A stretch of 64,000 bases of DNA from Marthasterias glacialis (GCA_911728455.2 OU452231.1:687001-751000), one strand, 5' to 3'. Shown: positions 60,591 through 63,548, numbered from the stretch's first letter. Program-made: numbers and translations. Notes: generated from the letters alone by a model not told the origin.

Positions 60591-63548
60591 TTATCGCGCA
60601 TTTTCCATAGAAATATGATCAAGTGCGCCTTACAATTGAAAAGATGAGATGAACAATCAATTAATTAAAAAGAAAGAGTACAGAGAAAAGTAAACAGAGG
60701 ATTAATACATAATAGAAAAACAACATTAACCATGCAGTAAATGCAATACAACCGGACCAGCCAGTAATCAAACTTGTGGACGGCCACCCCCTCAATAAAC
60801 CAATAAAATTGGTCTTTTGCTAACTATATTAATTCAATTAATGGTCCATTAATTTATGTTTTCATTTCTTGTATGATTTCATCTAACCAGGCTTTGGTAG
60901 ATGGCATAAATCTTCGCACCGTCCAAACATTTGGCATCCAGACAGTTTCAGCTACTGGTCAGTCATCGGTCATTGTGGAGACAGAGTTTGATGACCCAGG
61001 CATGTTATCATCATCATGGTCAGACTCTGCTATGACAGAATCTTCAGTCGGACGTGGTACTGTCACATCTCAGGGGTCGTCTGTTGTGAGTGATGACTTA
61101 CAGGAAAGACTGGTACGAGATTTGTTTAATTCTTTCATTGATCTGTAAGAAACCATCTAGGTACAGAGATGATCACACCTTGGTCAGGAATTTCAAATCA
61201 AGTTCTTTTTTTGTTAGTTTTCAGTATTATTACTAATTATTACAGAATTATAAACTGTTAGTTTGTTGCTCCCAGTGCTATGGTTAAAACTATGACTCTC
61301 GAGATGATCCCTGGGACATTCGCCTGGTAAAATAGAACGGTCCTGGGATCTTTCAGTAAAAGTATTTGTTTTATAACACCCCATAAGATATGCTATGCCA
61401 CTGCTATAGGTTAAGTACGTTGGTTGCTATGGGTGTAGTACATTGGTTGCTATGGTATAGTACATTGGTTGCTATGGGCATAGTACATTGGTTGCTATGG
61501 TATAGTGCGTCGCACTCGCACGACTTTCTAGTAAAAGTAAGACACATCATGTGACAACTTCCAAACCAATCAAAAGGCATAATCTAAGCATGGGGTGTTA
61601 TAAAATAGTTTATGATAAAAAGACACTACAGCAATATTGAATATAATATCCTGAATAATAATGCCCTCTGTCAGCATCTGAAAATGTCTTTTTGACTTTT
61701 CTTTATAATCAGTTCATGGCGGTGTATAATTACGACCCAGTTGAGCACTCCCCAAACCACTACCCTACGTATGAGGTGGCCTTCAATGAAGGTGATATTG
61801 TCACTGTGTTTGGCTCCATAAGATCTGATGGTTTCTATCAAGGAAAGGTGAGTCTATCTTTGTCTTGTTTCCTGCATGCAGTAGCTGTCACAAATACTGA
61901 TTCTCATTTCACAAACAAGGGCCAGACTACCTTTCCAGCCTTATTTTGATGACACTTTTTAAAATCAATTTTGGGGTACACAAAGAAAATTGACTGGATC
62001 GGTACGATAAGGCCGTGGTCGCAGGTTCAAATCCTGCTCCAGTCAATTTTCTTTGTTCCCCCAAGAATTGAACTGAACAAAAATTTACCCAGTCAGTTTC
62101 CCTTGTGGTTTATTGCTTGACTTTTTCGAATCTGAAGAACAAGGCAAGATGGGGAAATCGTAATAAATGGCTGTACATAGTCTGCTAATGAGTACTGGAA
62201 CATACTGTGTTTAGAGAAACATGTGTTTCAGTAAGGTACCTAACAGAGTCATGCGCAATAAAAATAATAATAATAATAATAACTAGTTCTTGTATAGCGC
62301 ATTTCTCAATAACGTTTCAATGCGCTTTACATTAGTGCCCTGGTCATTGGGCCAATAACAATCCTGTAATCTTTCTCAGCTTCCTGGGGAGTATACAGCC
62401 CCGAGCTGCCGTGGTGCTCTGGAGGCTTTTTCAAAGACAGTATCAACCTCTTCCCTCGCAGGTACCCATTTATACCCCTGGGCAATATACTGTGGACTGT
62501 GTTAAATCTATTCTCGGATGAGCCCATCCCAAAAATAATCAAGAAGATATCATTCATGTTTACTGGCTTTGGTAGTCTAGAATTTCCTTTTGTTTAATCC
62601 ATGGACAAAAGAGCAATTGTGGGTTTACGCTCCTCTAACCACCAGACTACATTCCTCTCACCTCCTCCTCCAGACTGCCCTTTGTTATGAAATTCCTTCT
62701 AAACCTATTCATTACAAAACACTTTTGAGAGTCCAATTAGGCCTTTCTGTCAAACTAAAGTACCAGGTAAAGAGTAACATTTGTCCTCCTTGGGAGCAGC
62801 CAAGCGAAGCAGAAAGCAGTGGGTCTGACATTGTCAGGGCATTTCTTAAGATCTGAGACTGTCTTGGCAGTAAGTTTATTGCTCCATGGTCACATGACTC
62901 ATGTTGGTTATTACAGAAGGAGATTGGGCAGGGACTCTAAGATTATCACTGTACATATATCAAGACATTTTCTAATCTTGTTAAAACATCTTTCCAATCG
63001 AGTCGTCTAAAAAATCCACATCCAAAACCGTAGTTTTGATGCTTCATGGTTTATTGAAGCCTGTGGGCCACAGTACAGGGTACTTTGGTGGGAATTTCTT
63101 GTTTTTGTGAAAAGTAAATGCAAGTATTAAGTTATACATTAAGAGACTTGTTTTGTTTTTTTACAGGTGCGAGGCAAGCGTGGATTAGTGCCATCCAACT
63201 TCATTGAAGAAATATCCATGTCGGGCTCTCACCACGGCAGGAAGGTAAATTATTTTCCTCTAACGAAGCGGAAAGAAAGAACAACTTTTAAATCAAAGTT
63301 TGGATTAGTGAAGACCCAGATACTTTGTGAGTGCAAGATAGCATGGATGATCATAGATTATATATTTCATTATATTTTTGTATTAGAAGTATAGCAGTTC
63401 AAAATCTCATAGGAATGGAAGTGGCGACACACAGAGACACAGAGAGGGTGACAGACGGGGGAGTAAAGAGGGTGCACGGACTTCTACAAAGACTTCTGGT
63501 AGGACGAGGGAGGACCAGAAAAGACACGGTTCAGCATCAAGGGTTTAA
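1..63548 (+). CDS. Giant RIM-binding-protein-like scaffold gene (coiled coil, FN3, SH3), 28 exons, 5' partial
   Basis: Twenty-eight exons joined by GT-AG introns keep one open frame of about 4,610 residues. Order of parts: coiled coil (exons 1-12), unrecognised and acidic/proline-rich region (13-14), coiled coil (15-22), disordered Ser/Thr/Asn region (23), one FN3 (24-25), one SH3 (26-27), basic tail and stop (28). The SH3 has AVYNYDP, GDIVTVFG, DGFYQGK and GLVPSNF; the DGFY in place of the usual tryptophan is typical of RIMBP SH3-II and SH3-III. Known RIMBPs link RIM and calcium channels through SH3 domains that bind proline motifs; a similar scaffold role here is inference. Classical RIMBPs carry SH3, three FN3 and two more SH3; only one of each is visible. 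Introns 11, 13 and 23 have phases 2, 1 and 1; the other 24 are phase 0. The true start lies upstream of the window. The gene model is strong; the family name is moderately sure. Confidence 0.85.
680..882 (-). mobile_element. tRNA-related SINE, antisense copy
   Basis: On the minus strand, 751-818 reads as a tRNA-like body with an A box (tagctcagttgg) and a B box (ggttcaaatcc). It is preceded by ggagaccgccaacat and followed by a tail resembling tttgtttaccctaaaattg. The same upstream block, tRNA body and tail recur at 38388-38541, so this is an interspersed SINE and not a tRNA gene. A third, rearranged copy is at 61966-62070. Confidence 0.65.
883..2127. other. Intronic sequence, nothing recognised
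   Basis: AT-rich unique-looking sequence. A reading frame at 1528-1860 shows no domain, no coding-like composition and no splice context fitting the host gene. Confidence 0.5.
2128..2700 (-). repeat. Unclassified interspersed repeat, copy 1 (antisense)
   Basis: The reverse complement aligns by eye with 18385-18965 and 37672-38325: shared blocks include a fragment near ggcacaaagaaacc, the phrase gcaccgtgaattgcaaaacc, and a stretch ending near ttgctggctcggaaaata. It has no tRNA head and no coding frame I recognise. It may be a non-autonomous DNA element or a retroelement fragment. Confidence 0.6.
2701..3579. other. Intronic sequence, nothing recognised
   Basis: No repeat, RNA gene or exon recognised. 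Confidence 0.4.
3580..3712. mobile_element. hAT-like MITE
   Basis: The ends cagtggcgtaac and gtcacgctactg are imperfect inverted repeats with the CAGTGGCG start common among hAT-type elements. The flanking octamers cattgaag and caatgaac look like a decayed 8-bp target duplication, as expected for hAT. The 133-bp interior is T- and G-rich and non-coding. Confidence 0.6.
3713..6083. other. Intronic sequence with short ATTCAA-type tails
   Basis: Mostly unrecognised. At 4562-4582 there is a short run of the pentamer AATTC, and at 5111-5124 the matching TTGAATTGAATTGA in the opposite sense. These may be the tails of one or two truncated retroposons, or the ends of one element. Neither has a coding frame. 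Confidence 0.35.
6080..6704. mobile_element. Inverted-repeat DNA element with internal GGGGACACC motifs
   Basis: The left end atatgggtcattccacgaag and the reverse complement of the right end match at about 26 of 28 positions. ATAT stands at both outer edges, so it could be part of the repeat or a target duplication. Inside, ggggacacca and its complement recur near 6293, 6458, 6484 and 6663, like subterminal transposase-binding motifs. It has no transposase frame, so it is non-autonomous. Confidence 0.7.
6720..7320. repeat. Degenerate minisatellite based on GGCTGCCTAAGA
   Basis: About 600 bases are built from variants of ggctggctgcctaagaca, with a higher-order block of roughly 100-140 bases repeated near 6968 and 7107. 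The unit length varies and no frame stays open. Confidence 0.8.
7650..7837. mobile_element. pogo/Tigger-like MITE
   Basis: Ends cagtcgactctcgttat and atagcaagagttggctg form inverted repeats of about 17 bases. TA dinucleotides at 7648-7649 and 7838-7839 fit a TA target site. The CAG start plus TA target suggests the Tc1-mariner/pogo group. No transposase is encoded in its 188 bases. Confidence 0.6.
7838..8639. other. Intronic sequence, possible truncated retroposon tail
   Basis: A short ataataataa tail near 7985, after ttcttgtattgttggttgattgag, resembles the 3' end of a LINE, but no coding part is visible. The remainder is unrecognised. Confidence 0.3.
8640..9430. repeat. 41-bp minisatellite
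   Basis: The core unit is two half-units, ttgagttacaaagggagta and ttgagttatcagaaagta, with a 41-base period. It is well conserved from about 8710 to 9120 and decays into single half-units on both sides up to about 9430. Confidence 0.9.
9431..11226. other. Intronic sequence, nothing recognised
   Basis: AT-rich sequence without a repeat or exon that I can support. Confidence 0.4.
11227..11897. mobile_element. Inverted-repeat DNA element with repeated GTGTTAGTTCGTG motif
   Basis: A perfect inverted repeat of about 31 bases bounds the element, starting ccatatcgtcactgacacc on the left. The 13-base motif gtgttagttcgtg occurs at 11451, 11533, 11684 and 11867, and inverted at 11245. The interior also carries several gcgc-rich blocks and no transposase frame. 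It is likely a young non-autonomous DNA transposon, since its ends still match exactly. Confidence 0.75.
11898..17320. other. Intronic sequence with simple repeats, mostly unrecognised
   Basis: Contains G-runs at about 14774-14785 and 15988-16005, a CAAA run at 16212-16236 and a related pair of segments near 12355-12520 and 13917-14130 (shared tcaaaatccaac and ttctgttggac-like blocks). No exon or RNA gene was found. Confidence 0.4.
17315..17584. mobile_element. Long-TIR MITE with TTTTAA flanks
   Basis: The element 17321-17578 begins ccaaagattatagagcgc and ends with its inverted match. The inverted similarity extends about 90 bases inward with indels, including atttcggcaagtga. TTTTAA flanks both sides, suggesting a TTAA-type target duplication as used by piggyBac-like elements. 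It encodes no protein. Confidence 0.75.
18385..18965 (+). repeat. Unclassified interspersed repeat, copy 2
   Basis: Shares ttctctatcgagaaaatgtc, a ggattggtactaaaccc block and gatgtctcgtaatcct with the copy at 37672-38325, in the same orientation, and with 2128-2700 in the opposite one. Differences are scattered, so the copies are not a recent local duplication. Confidence 0.65.
18966..19612. other. Intron 1 end, partial MITE only
   Basis: At 19040-19100 there is a fragment like the left half of the MITE at 23357-23532 (shared ccatcttg, cattcaaa and caatgtaaccaaa). Nothing else was recognised. Confidence 0.35.
19613..19825 (+). CDS. Exon 2, coiled coil then Ser-rich stretch
   Basis: 71 codons, MEELKSKDYTISELEKELG onward, ending FGSSSGSQFGVS. 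Acceptor ttcag, donor gtaagt, phase 0 on both sides, and the coiled coil reads on directly from exon 1. The length is divisible by three, so it could be skipped without a frameshift. Confidence 0.85.
19826..20953. other. Intron 2
   Basis: Holds an antisense tRNA-derived SINE at about 20049-20312. A 146-codon open frame overlapping its edge (20207-20647) has no domain and is not counted as a gene. Confidence 0.6.
20049..20312 (-). mobile_element. tRNA-derived SINE, antisense
   Basis: On the minus strand, ggcgtgttgtggccgagcgg gives an A box followed by a B-box-like gggttccagtcccgg. The body (aagacacttaaccattatta, then a block ending near aaaagaacacagtacac) is shared with the copies at 28660-28959 and 29860-30140. 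The head resembles a Leu/Ser-type tRNA. Confidence 0.8.
20954..21067 (+). CDS. Exon 3, coiled coil
   Basis: 38 codons beginning DRAEEEERKFNKKISDLKG and ending KQLVEDKADL, phase 0 at both ends, acceptor ctatctag and donor gtatgt. Heptad-like spacing of Leu and Ile continues the helix of exon 2. Confidence 0.85.
23357..23532. mobile_element. Short MITE with TAGACCTTTATCATG ends
   Basis: The left end tagacctttatcatggtgc and the right end gcatgataaaggtcta are inverted repeats, followed inward by ccatcttg and its inverse. Total 176 bases and non-coding. A partial relative lies at 19040-19100. Confidence 0.7.
23570..23757. mobile_element. GCCCAATTTCATAGAGCTGC-type MITE, copy 1
   Basis: Same family as 27402-27593: it begins gcccaatttcatagagctgc, passes through a gctgaggttaccggccaaa block, and ends near ttttctgcttaaatgaaat. 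The right end has diverged. Confidence 0.65.
24118..25052. mobile_element. DNA element with CTGCATATAAGA-type ends
   Basis: The left end ttttcctgcatataagatgc matches the inverse of the right end near gcgtcttatacgcaggga. A second pair of related motifs (ataaggcgcaccgtt and ataaggcgcatcgtt) lies just inside. The interior of about 900 bases has frames but no recognisable transposase, so it is non-autonomous or eroded. Confidence 0.6.
25180..25330. repeat. Palindromic repeat, copy A (upstream of exon 4)
   Basis: Contains ccattttgggggtcaa and its near inverse ttgactcccaaaatgg, then ccaagattattgtgatgat. A second copy sits at 26689-26855, also a short way upstream of an exon. Confidence 0.65.
25363..25515 (+). 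CDS. Exon 4, coiled coil
   Basis: 51 codons, ERKIRNSTEARNTTPLIEKN onward, ending ERNKALSEENQKL. Acceptor tgagcag, donor gtgagt, phase 0 on both sides. Confidence 0.85.
25516..25923. other. Intron 4, nothing recognised
   Basis: About 400 bases; a small imperfect palindrome near 25660-25720 (agaatctttctcaaa and tttgagaaagactc) is the only structure seen. Confidence 0.5.
25924..26142 (+). CDS. Exon 5, coiled coil
   Basis: 73 codons starting RTLKENMRCRLERENQSLRK and ending FLEIVELKQAAL. Acceptor tttaaag is weak but the frame, phase 0 and heptad pattern agree; donor gtgagt. Confidence 0.8.
26281..26360 (-). other. Histone-type 3' stem-loop and purine element, antisense
   Basis: Minus strand reads agctcttttcagagccacca, nearly the metazoan histone mRNA stem-loop (one end base of the stem changed), at 26305-26320. 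It is followed after about 16 bases by gaaagagatttc, placed like the U7-binding downstream element. On the other side lies gttcgaaacgtcgagacc, a motif I associate with Penelope-like or ribozyme-bearing retroelements. No histone coding sequence was seen. It may be a relic of a histone gene end or part of a repeat that took one up. Confidence 0.5.
26689..26855. repeat. Palindromic repeat, copy B (upstream of exon 6)
   Basis: Aligns by eye with 25180-25330: cgactgtgccatgctcac, gtataacacac, and ccaagattattgtgatgat are shared. The inner palindrome is more decayed than in copy A. Confidence 0.65.
26994..27188 (+). CDS. Exon 6, Ser/Pro-rich linker
   Basis: 65 codons, EQDRLPKAPDQSSSLLTVPN onward, through RPRSSSLTPF and RSRSGSFGTPIPSP, ending DCEDSLDE. 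It breaks the coiled coil; RSRSGS and RPRSSS look like basophilic-kinase or 14-3-3-type sites, which is inference. Phase 0 at both ends; donor gttaga. Confidence 0.8.
27189..28352. other. Intron 6
   Basis: Holds the well-kept MITE at 27402-27593 and a tRNA-B-box-like phrase (gggttcgaattcc) near 27667 that may be a SINE scrap. Otherwise unrecognised. Confidence 0.5.
27402..27593. mobile_element. GCCCAATTTCATAGAGCTGC-type MITE, best copy
   Basis: A perfect 25-base inverted repeat, starting ggcccaatttcatagagctg at 27402-27426 and complemented at 27569-27593, bounds a 192-base element with no coding frame. Relatives are at 23570, 33497 and 44703, and a half copy lies near 29320-29398. Confidence 0.85.
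28353..28433 (+). CDS. Exon 7, short helix
   Basis: 27 codons: VSVDEMMDGIATRQLVDAKQ then MEKLLQQ. Acceptor attcag, donor gtcagt, phase 0 on both sides. Small but well bounded. Confidence 0.75.
28434..29456. other. Intron 7
   Basis: Holds a TA run at about 28612-28628, the SINE at 28660-28959 and a partial MITE near 29320-29398. Confidence 0.6.
28660..28959 (-). mobile_element. tRNA-derived SINE, antisense (best copy of subfamily 1)
   Basis: The minus strand begins ggggtgttgtggctgagcgg (A box) and continues to a B-box-like gggtttgagtgccgg, then a body of about 220 bases ending near ggtgctacacaaatggctcg. Copies at 20049, 29860 and (partial, sense) 30466 share the body. The head is Leu/Ser-tRNA-like. 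Confidence 0.85.
29457..29615 (+). CDS. Exon 8, coiled coil with acidic end
   Basis: 53 codons, NKELEERCTKLQWQLQDSKD onward; LELEEEEENLSLTPTPQS near the end. Acceptor ttcttag, donor gtaccg, phase 0 at both ends. Confidence 0.82.
29661..29838. mobile_element. MITE with CAGACCTCGATCTTAAG-type ends
   Basis: Ends cagacctcgatcttaag and agttaagatcaaggcctg are inverted repeats. Inside, aagggcatgctggccaa is repeated in tandem. It lies directly beside an antisense SINE. Confidence 0.65.
29860..30140 (-). mobile_element. tRNA-derived SINE, antisense, subfamily 1
   Basis: Shares with 28660-28959 the block gctgatcagaaaca and the block ending caaggtgctgtggcgca. The tRNA head (minus strand, start near 30140) has lost part of its A box. 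Confidence 0.75.
30466..30590 (+). mobile_element. Partial SINE, sense, subfamily 1
   Basis: Reads gtgtaatgcacggaaaagaa through ttgcgccacagcaccttgta, the inverse of the 3' body of the neighbouring antisense SINE. The head is replaced by a G-run. Confidence 0.6.
30755..30812 (+). mobile_element. SINE 3' tail fragment
   Basis: The segment gtgataaagcgctatataag is the same tail as at 52050-52075 in the full SINE of subfamily 2. Only the tail remains. Confidence 0.55.
30905..31021 (+). CDS. Exon 9, coiled coil
   Basis: 39 codons: RALSLEGLVQEKDSLIQCLQ then QEIESQRECVKQMEETQEQ. Acceptor atttcag, donor gtaaat, phase 0 on both sides. Confidence 0.82.
31022..32741. other. Intron 9
   Basis: Unrecognised AT-rich sequence to about 31690, then the 44-bp minisatellite, then unrecognised sequence. 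Confidence 0.6.
31690..32475. repeat. 44-bp minisatellite
   Basis: About 18 copies of a 44-base unit containing agaccatccacatttgcctt and ggggccagtcaatagagcac, with few substitutions between copies. It makes repetitive open frames, which are artefacts because 44 is not a multiple of three. Confidence 0.93.
32742..32822 (+). CDS. Exon 10, short helix
   Basis: 27 codons: LKSIHSSQKLTNEDSPSLIR then QLQLAKM. Acceptor ccaccag, donor gtaaac, phase 0 on both sides. Confidence 0.75.
33272..33440. repeat. Two-copy direct repeat, period 87
   Basis: ccccagtttgaatt starts at 33272 and again at 33359, and each is followed by a diverged block ending ttctctacattgatatc. Confidence 0.7.
33497..33675. mobile_element. 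GCCCAATTTCATAGAGCTGC-type MITE, old copy
   Basis: Diverged relative of 27402-27593: the ends read ccaaatttcattgagct and gtatgaaatttggccc, with a matching order of inner motifs. Confidence 0.5.
35597..35737. mobile_element. Short MITE with GGTAACACCATGT ends
   Basis: tttggtttgcggtaacacca on the left and its near inverse at 35712-35737 bound 141 bases. Similar ggtaacacc-type ends appear alone near 20610 and 59417. Confidence 0.65.
37169..37407 (+). CDS. Exon 11, coiled coil
   Basis: 79 codons plus two bases, RVADLERTEAHLNSRIHELE onward, ending SAEGCRQSW and a split Leu codon. Acceptor attag, donor gtgagt. This is the gene's only phase-2 intron, and the split codon CT+G restores Leu in exon 12. 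Confidence 0.87.
37672..38325 (+). repeat. Unclassified interspersed repeat, longest copy
   Basis: About 650 bases with the shared blocks seen at 18385 and 2128. The outer edges carry caccttga (37674) and tcaaggtg (38304), a possible short inverted end that needs more copies to confirm. Open frames inside show no domain. Confidence 0.65.
38388..38541 (+). mobile_element. tRNA-related SINE, sense copy
   Basis: Starts ggcttctgactggcaccccc, carries a tRNA-like centre (agataggtcagttgg, then gcaggttcaagtcccg) and ends in a tail reading tttctttggtcacccccaaa. The same three blocks in the same order lie antisense at 680-882. Confidence 0.7.
38780..43805 (+). CDS. Exon 12, 5-kb coiled-coil exon
   Basis: 1,675 codons in one exon, Glu/Lys/Leu-rich with heptad spacing almost throughout, consistent with a very long rod. 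Breaks: a Pro/Asn stretch at the start (LPPPHASNNTNGNNNSGN) and an acidic segment near 39540-39620 (EEEYIEYEEDD). A motif LEERQ.AFEETLAQAD recurs three times, near 41310, 41844 and 42310, about 150-180 residues apart. A second interruption near 42475-42540 is Ser/Asp-rich (SSDEDEDSHEFS). Acceptor ttttcag at 38779, donor gtgagt at 43806. The ATG at 38871 is internal, because the frame and helix are open before it. I read this as a dimerising spacer; partner binding is unknown. Confidence 0.93.
44155..44520 (-). repeat. Unclassified interspersed repeat, diverged copy 4
   Basis: Antisense; keeps the block around acacttcgtttctcctg, the block ggttatgggtaatcgccaat, and cctggtgcattttgtgaga in the order seen at 2128-2700. 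Confidence 0.45.
44703..44822. mobile_element. GCCCAATTTCATAGAGCTGC-type MITE, partial
   Basis: gtcccaatgtcctagagctg to cagcaatatcttctgctcag follows the order of the better copies but lacks the central part. Confidence 0.45.
47088..47184 (+). CDS. Exon 13, unrecognised segment
   Basis: 32 codons plus one base: SGYQSAVCVDKVSQTGPLTY then LPSEFLLTTVLI. Not coiled coil. Acceptor tatttag, donor gtaatg, and the split codon G+AG gives Glu in exon 14. Phase 0 to phase 1. I do not recognise a domain; it reads directly into EGDFEMTLKEFLEALP. Confidence 0.75.
47498..49875 (+). CDS. Exon 14, acidic and proline-rich region with SH3-ligand motifs
   Basis: 792 codons. Residues 1-150 are compact-looking (EFLEALPAAQSPTDPILLKE, then FVAALWELPFEHLEINLDAA with several Trp) and may fold, but I do not recognise them. 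Then comes a long disordered region. PPVPRK at 48040-48057 fits a class II SH3 ligand, and PPPLP recurs in RSTDGLPPPLPSTAPPR-like and DLPPPLPKTVPPRK-like units. Between about 48700 and 49130 a unit of about 20 residues (GSLESPPTLPGTSPP type) repeats in tandem. The last 40 residues return to helix (MKTSIETMEKQLQ). Acceptor gatcag, donor gtgaga, phase 1 to 0. The first ATG at 47512 is internal. Confidence 0.9.
48700..49130 (+). repeat. In-frame tandem repeat, 60-bp unit, inside exon 14
   Basis: About seven imperfect units coding variants of GSLESPPTLPGTSPP and GSLESSNTLPETSPSNRAH. Two unit types alternate. The repeat stays in frame, so it is likely to vary in copy number without breaking the protein. 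Confidence 0.85.
49876..50387. other. Intron 14, nothing recognised
   Basis: About 510 bases with no repeat or RNA feature seen. Confidence 0.5.
50388..50483 (+). CDS. Exon 15, coiled coil
   Basis: 32 codons, EKEDVVRELKQSEDNLKKKL onward, ending RDYGDLRPLTIQ. Acceptor tcactag, donor gtaagt, phase 0 on both sides. Continues the helix begun at the end of exon 14. Confidence 0.83.
50484..50968. other. Intron 15, nothing recognised
   Basis: About 485 bases; no supported feature. Confidence 0.5.
50969..51073 (+). CDS. Exon 16, coiled coil
   Basis: 35 codons: LQTKEIDIQDKERQVALLKS then EVKQKEREVNALQSK. Acceptor ctgccag, donor gtgagc, phase 0 on both sides. Confidence 0.85.
51180..51266 (+). CDS. 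Exon 17, coiled coil
   Basis: 29 codons: FEGVKVNQIDTNQTDLIKKA then TEIANLKEK. Separated from exon 16 by an intron of only 106 bases. Acceptor ttcaag, donor gtaaag, phase 0 on both sides. Confidence 0.8.
51737..52086 (+). mobile_element. Full-length tRNA-derived SINE, subfamily 2
   Basis: Begins ggggtgtcgtggcagagcgg (A box), has a B box gtgttcgaatcccc, a body with ggagtaaatgggtacctg, a tail gtgataaagcgctatataaa and an ATT-rich 3' end. The head closely matches subfamily 1 (28660-28959), but the body is different. Related 3' parts occur at 62264 and 30755. Confidence 0.9.
52258..52409. repeat. Near-perfect hairpin, 71-73-base arms, 8-base loop
   Basis: The left arm 52258-52328 (start atatggactggcaatgaggg) pairs with 52337-52409 with only a few mismatches and a small bulge. 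The loop is aaatagga. It abuts the MITE starting at 52416. Confidence 0.9.
52416..52688. mobile_element. MITE with TATAACACACCTC ends
   Basis: A perfect 13-base inverted repeat, tataacacacctc and gaggtgtgttata, bounds 273 bases. The interior is CG-richer than its surroundings (gctgccgccattttc, tagcgaagcgggtgcgg). Its ends resemble those of 61369-61605. Confidence 0.7.
52808..52924 (+). CDS. Exon 18, coiled coil
   Basis: 39 codons, LEASHDRLKEKEQLLTAKEE onward, ending METKEKELASK. Acceptor cttgtag, donor gtacaa, phase 0 on both sides. Confidence 0.85.
52925..53291. other. Intron 18, nothing recognised
   Basis: About 370 bases; no supported feature. Confidence 0.5.
53292..53597 (+). CDS. Exon 19, helix then Ser/His/Asp-rich linker
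   Basis: 102 codons: EEALQKQSEKIKNLETTRER, then a hydrophilic linker in which RSHD or KSHD recurs (LRSHDTRSHDHGPQDPRSHD), then a return to helix (LQLASALNVLTRE). Acceptor gtgaag, donor gtaagc, phase 0 at both ends. The RSHD repeats reflect short tcacatga repeats in the DNA. Confidence 0.85.
53771..53926 (+). CDS. Exon 20, coiled coil
   Basis: 52 codons, NEELRGRIQRYATIEARWDE onward, ending LERKLKMAEDMLREK. Acceptor gaattag, donor gtatga, phase 0 on both sides. Confidence 0.85.
53927..54789. other. Intron 20, nothing recognised
   Basis: About 860 bases. Weak internal echo of gagatgcaact and agttgcatctct at 54130 and 54535 may mark an old inverted-repeat element, but I cannot support it. Confidence 0.4.
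54790..54912 (+). CDS. Exon 21, coiled coil
   Basis: 41 codons, TSEELRLAEDNSALEERVRY onward, ending DGIEEDYRNIKDQ. Acceptor tttcaag, donor gtaaca, phase 0 on both sides. Confidence 0.85.
55208..55264 (+). CDS. Exon 22, smallest exon
   Basis: 19 codons: FDDMEHKKNEAEISVAPLQ. Acceptor ttcttag, donor gtatga, phase 0 on both sides. Short, but the frame, both splice sites and the helical start agree. Confidence 0.72.
55265..56208. other. Intron 22, nothing recognised
   Basis: About 940 bases with one CpG-containing patch near 55460-55560; no supported feature. Confidence 0.45.
56209..58798 (+). CDS. Exon 23, short helix then long disordered region
   Basis: 863 codons plus one base. It opens with AKVSYLLQKCKEREAIIQKM, a short amphipathic helix that ends the coiled coil. 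It continues through a charged stretch with RGRSTLDLISGGLDGDSELD and SLRELMRRTSGSRSRSH, then about 700 residues rich in Ser, Thr, Asn, Gln, Gly and Pro with no domain. Acceptor catcag, donor gtgagt. Phase 1 at the 3' end: the split Gly codon G+GT leads into the FN3 exon. The ATG at 56164 lies in the intron and is not a start. Confidence 0.9.
58799..59472. other. Intron 23, nothing recognised
   Basis: About 670 bases; a lone ggtaacaccatgg near 59415 resembles a MITE end but has no partner. Confidence 0.45.
59473..59657 (+). CDS. Exon 24, first half of the FN3 domain
   Basis: 61 codons plus two leading bases: GMPQPPRSLVVSKVIGRHGA, then VLTWHPPNLDD with the FN3 core Trp, then LEIVGYKLFVN with the core Tyr. 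Acceptor attaacag, donor gtaggc, phase 1 to 0. PPRSL...SWEPP-like openings and a GYKVY-like strand are typical of RIMBP FN3 domains. Confidence 0.9.
59658..60890. other. Intron 24
   Basis: Contains an AAT run at 60551-60587 followed by about 70 bases that look like the antisense 3' part of a SINE (cttttatcgcgcattttcca). The rest is unrecognised. Confidence 0.5.
60551..60660 (-). mobile_element. SINE 3' fragment with AAT tail, antisense
   Basis: An AAT microsatellite of about 12 units followed by gcgcattttccatagaaata, resembling the tail region of subfamily 2 at 62264-62486 read in the same direction. Confidence 0.5.
60891..61112 (+). CDS. Exon 25, second half of FN3 and Ser-rich linker
   Basis: 74 codons: ALVDGINLRTVQTFGIQTVS completes the FN3 (the ALVDGL-like strand F region and the alternating hydrophobic strand), followed by an acidic and Ser-rich linker (DDPGMLSSSWSDSAMTESS) ending DDLQERL. 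Acceptor taaccag, donor gtacga, phase 0 on both sides. Confidence 0.9.
61369..61605. mobile_element. MITE with TTTTATAACACCCCAT ends
   Basis: A perfect 16-base inverted repeat bounds 237 bases within intron 25. Inside, ttggttgctatgg recurs four times between about 61420 and 61500. The ends are related to those of 52416-52688. Confidence 0.75.
61713..61847 (+). CDS. Exon 26, first part of the SH3 domain
   Basis: 45 codons: FMAVYNYDPVEHSPNHYPTY then EVAFNEGDIVTVFGSIRSDG and FYQGK. AVYNYDP is the ALYDY motif, GDIVTVFG the RT/n-Src region, and DGFYQGK replaces the usual Trp as in RIMBP SH3-II and SH3-III. SPN after YDP is also a RIMBP trait. Acceptor ataatcag, donor gtgagt, phase 0 on both sides. 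Confidence 0.93.
61966..62070 (+). repeat. SINE derivative with its tail inverted on both sides
   Basis: 61966-61998 and 62038-62070 are inverted repeats (28 of 33 match, the inner 18 perfect: aaagaaaattgactgga). They enclose a tRNA T-arm, gcaggttcaaatcctgc, with B box ggttcaaatcc. The right arm is the usual tail of the SINE at 38388-38541; the left arm stands where the tRNA 5' half should be. Confidence 0.75.
62264..62486 (-). mobile_element. Partial tRNA-derived SINE, subfamily 2, antisense
   Basis: Starts with an AAT run, then ttgtatagcgcatttctcaa, a gccctggtcattgg block, ttcctggggagtatacagcc and caggtacccatttatacccc, which are the inverse of the body of 51737-52086. The tRNA head is missing. 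Confidence 0.75.
63167..63244 (+). CDS. Exon 27, end of the SH3 domain
   Basis: 26 codons: VRGKRGLVPSNFIEEISMSG then SHHGRK. GLVPSNFIEE supplies the ALYDY-partner strand with the conserved Pro and Asn. Acceptor ttacag, donor gtaaat, phase 0 on both sides. Intron position inside the SH3 separates the DGFYQGK turn from the last strand. Confidence 0.93.
63387..63548 (+). CDS. Exon 28, basic C-terminal tail and stop
   Basis: 53 codons and a TAA at 63546-63548: KYSSSKSHRNGSGDTQRHRE onward, ending RHGSASRV. Acceptor tattag at 63386, phase 0. The alternative acceptor a few bases downstream (tagcag) would meet a stop at once, so this one is chosen. Highly basic, Ser/Arg/Thr-rich and without a domain. 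Confidence 0.8.
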   Translation, partial: KYSSSKSHRNGSGDTQRHREGDRRGSKEGARTSTKTSGRTREDQKRHGSASRV

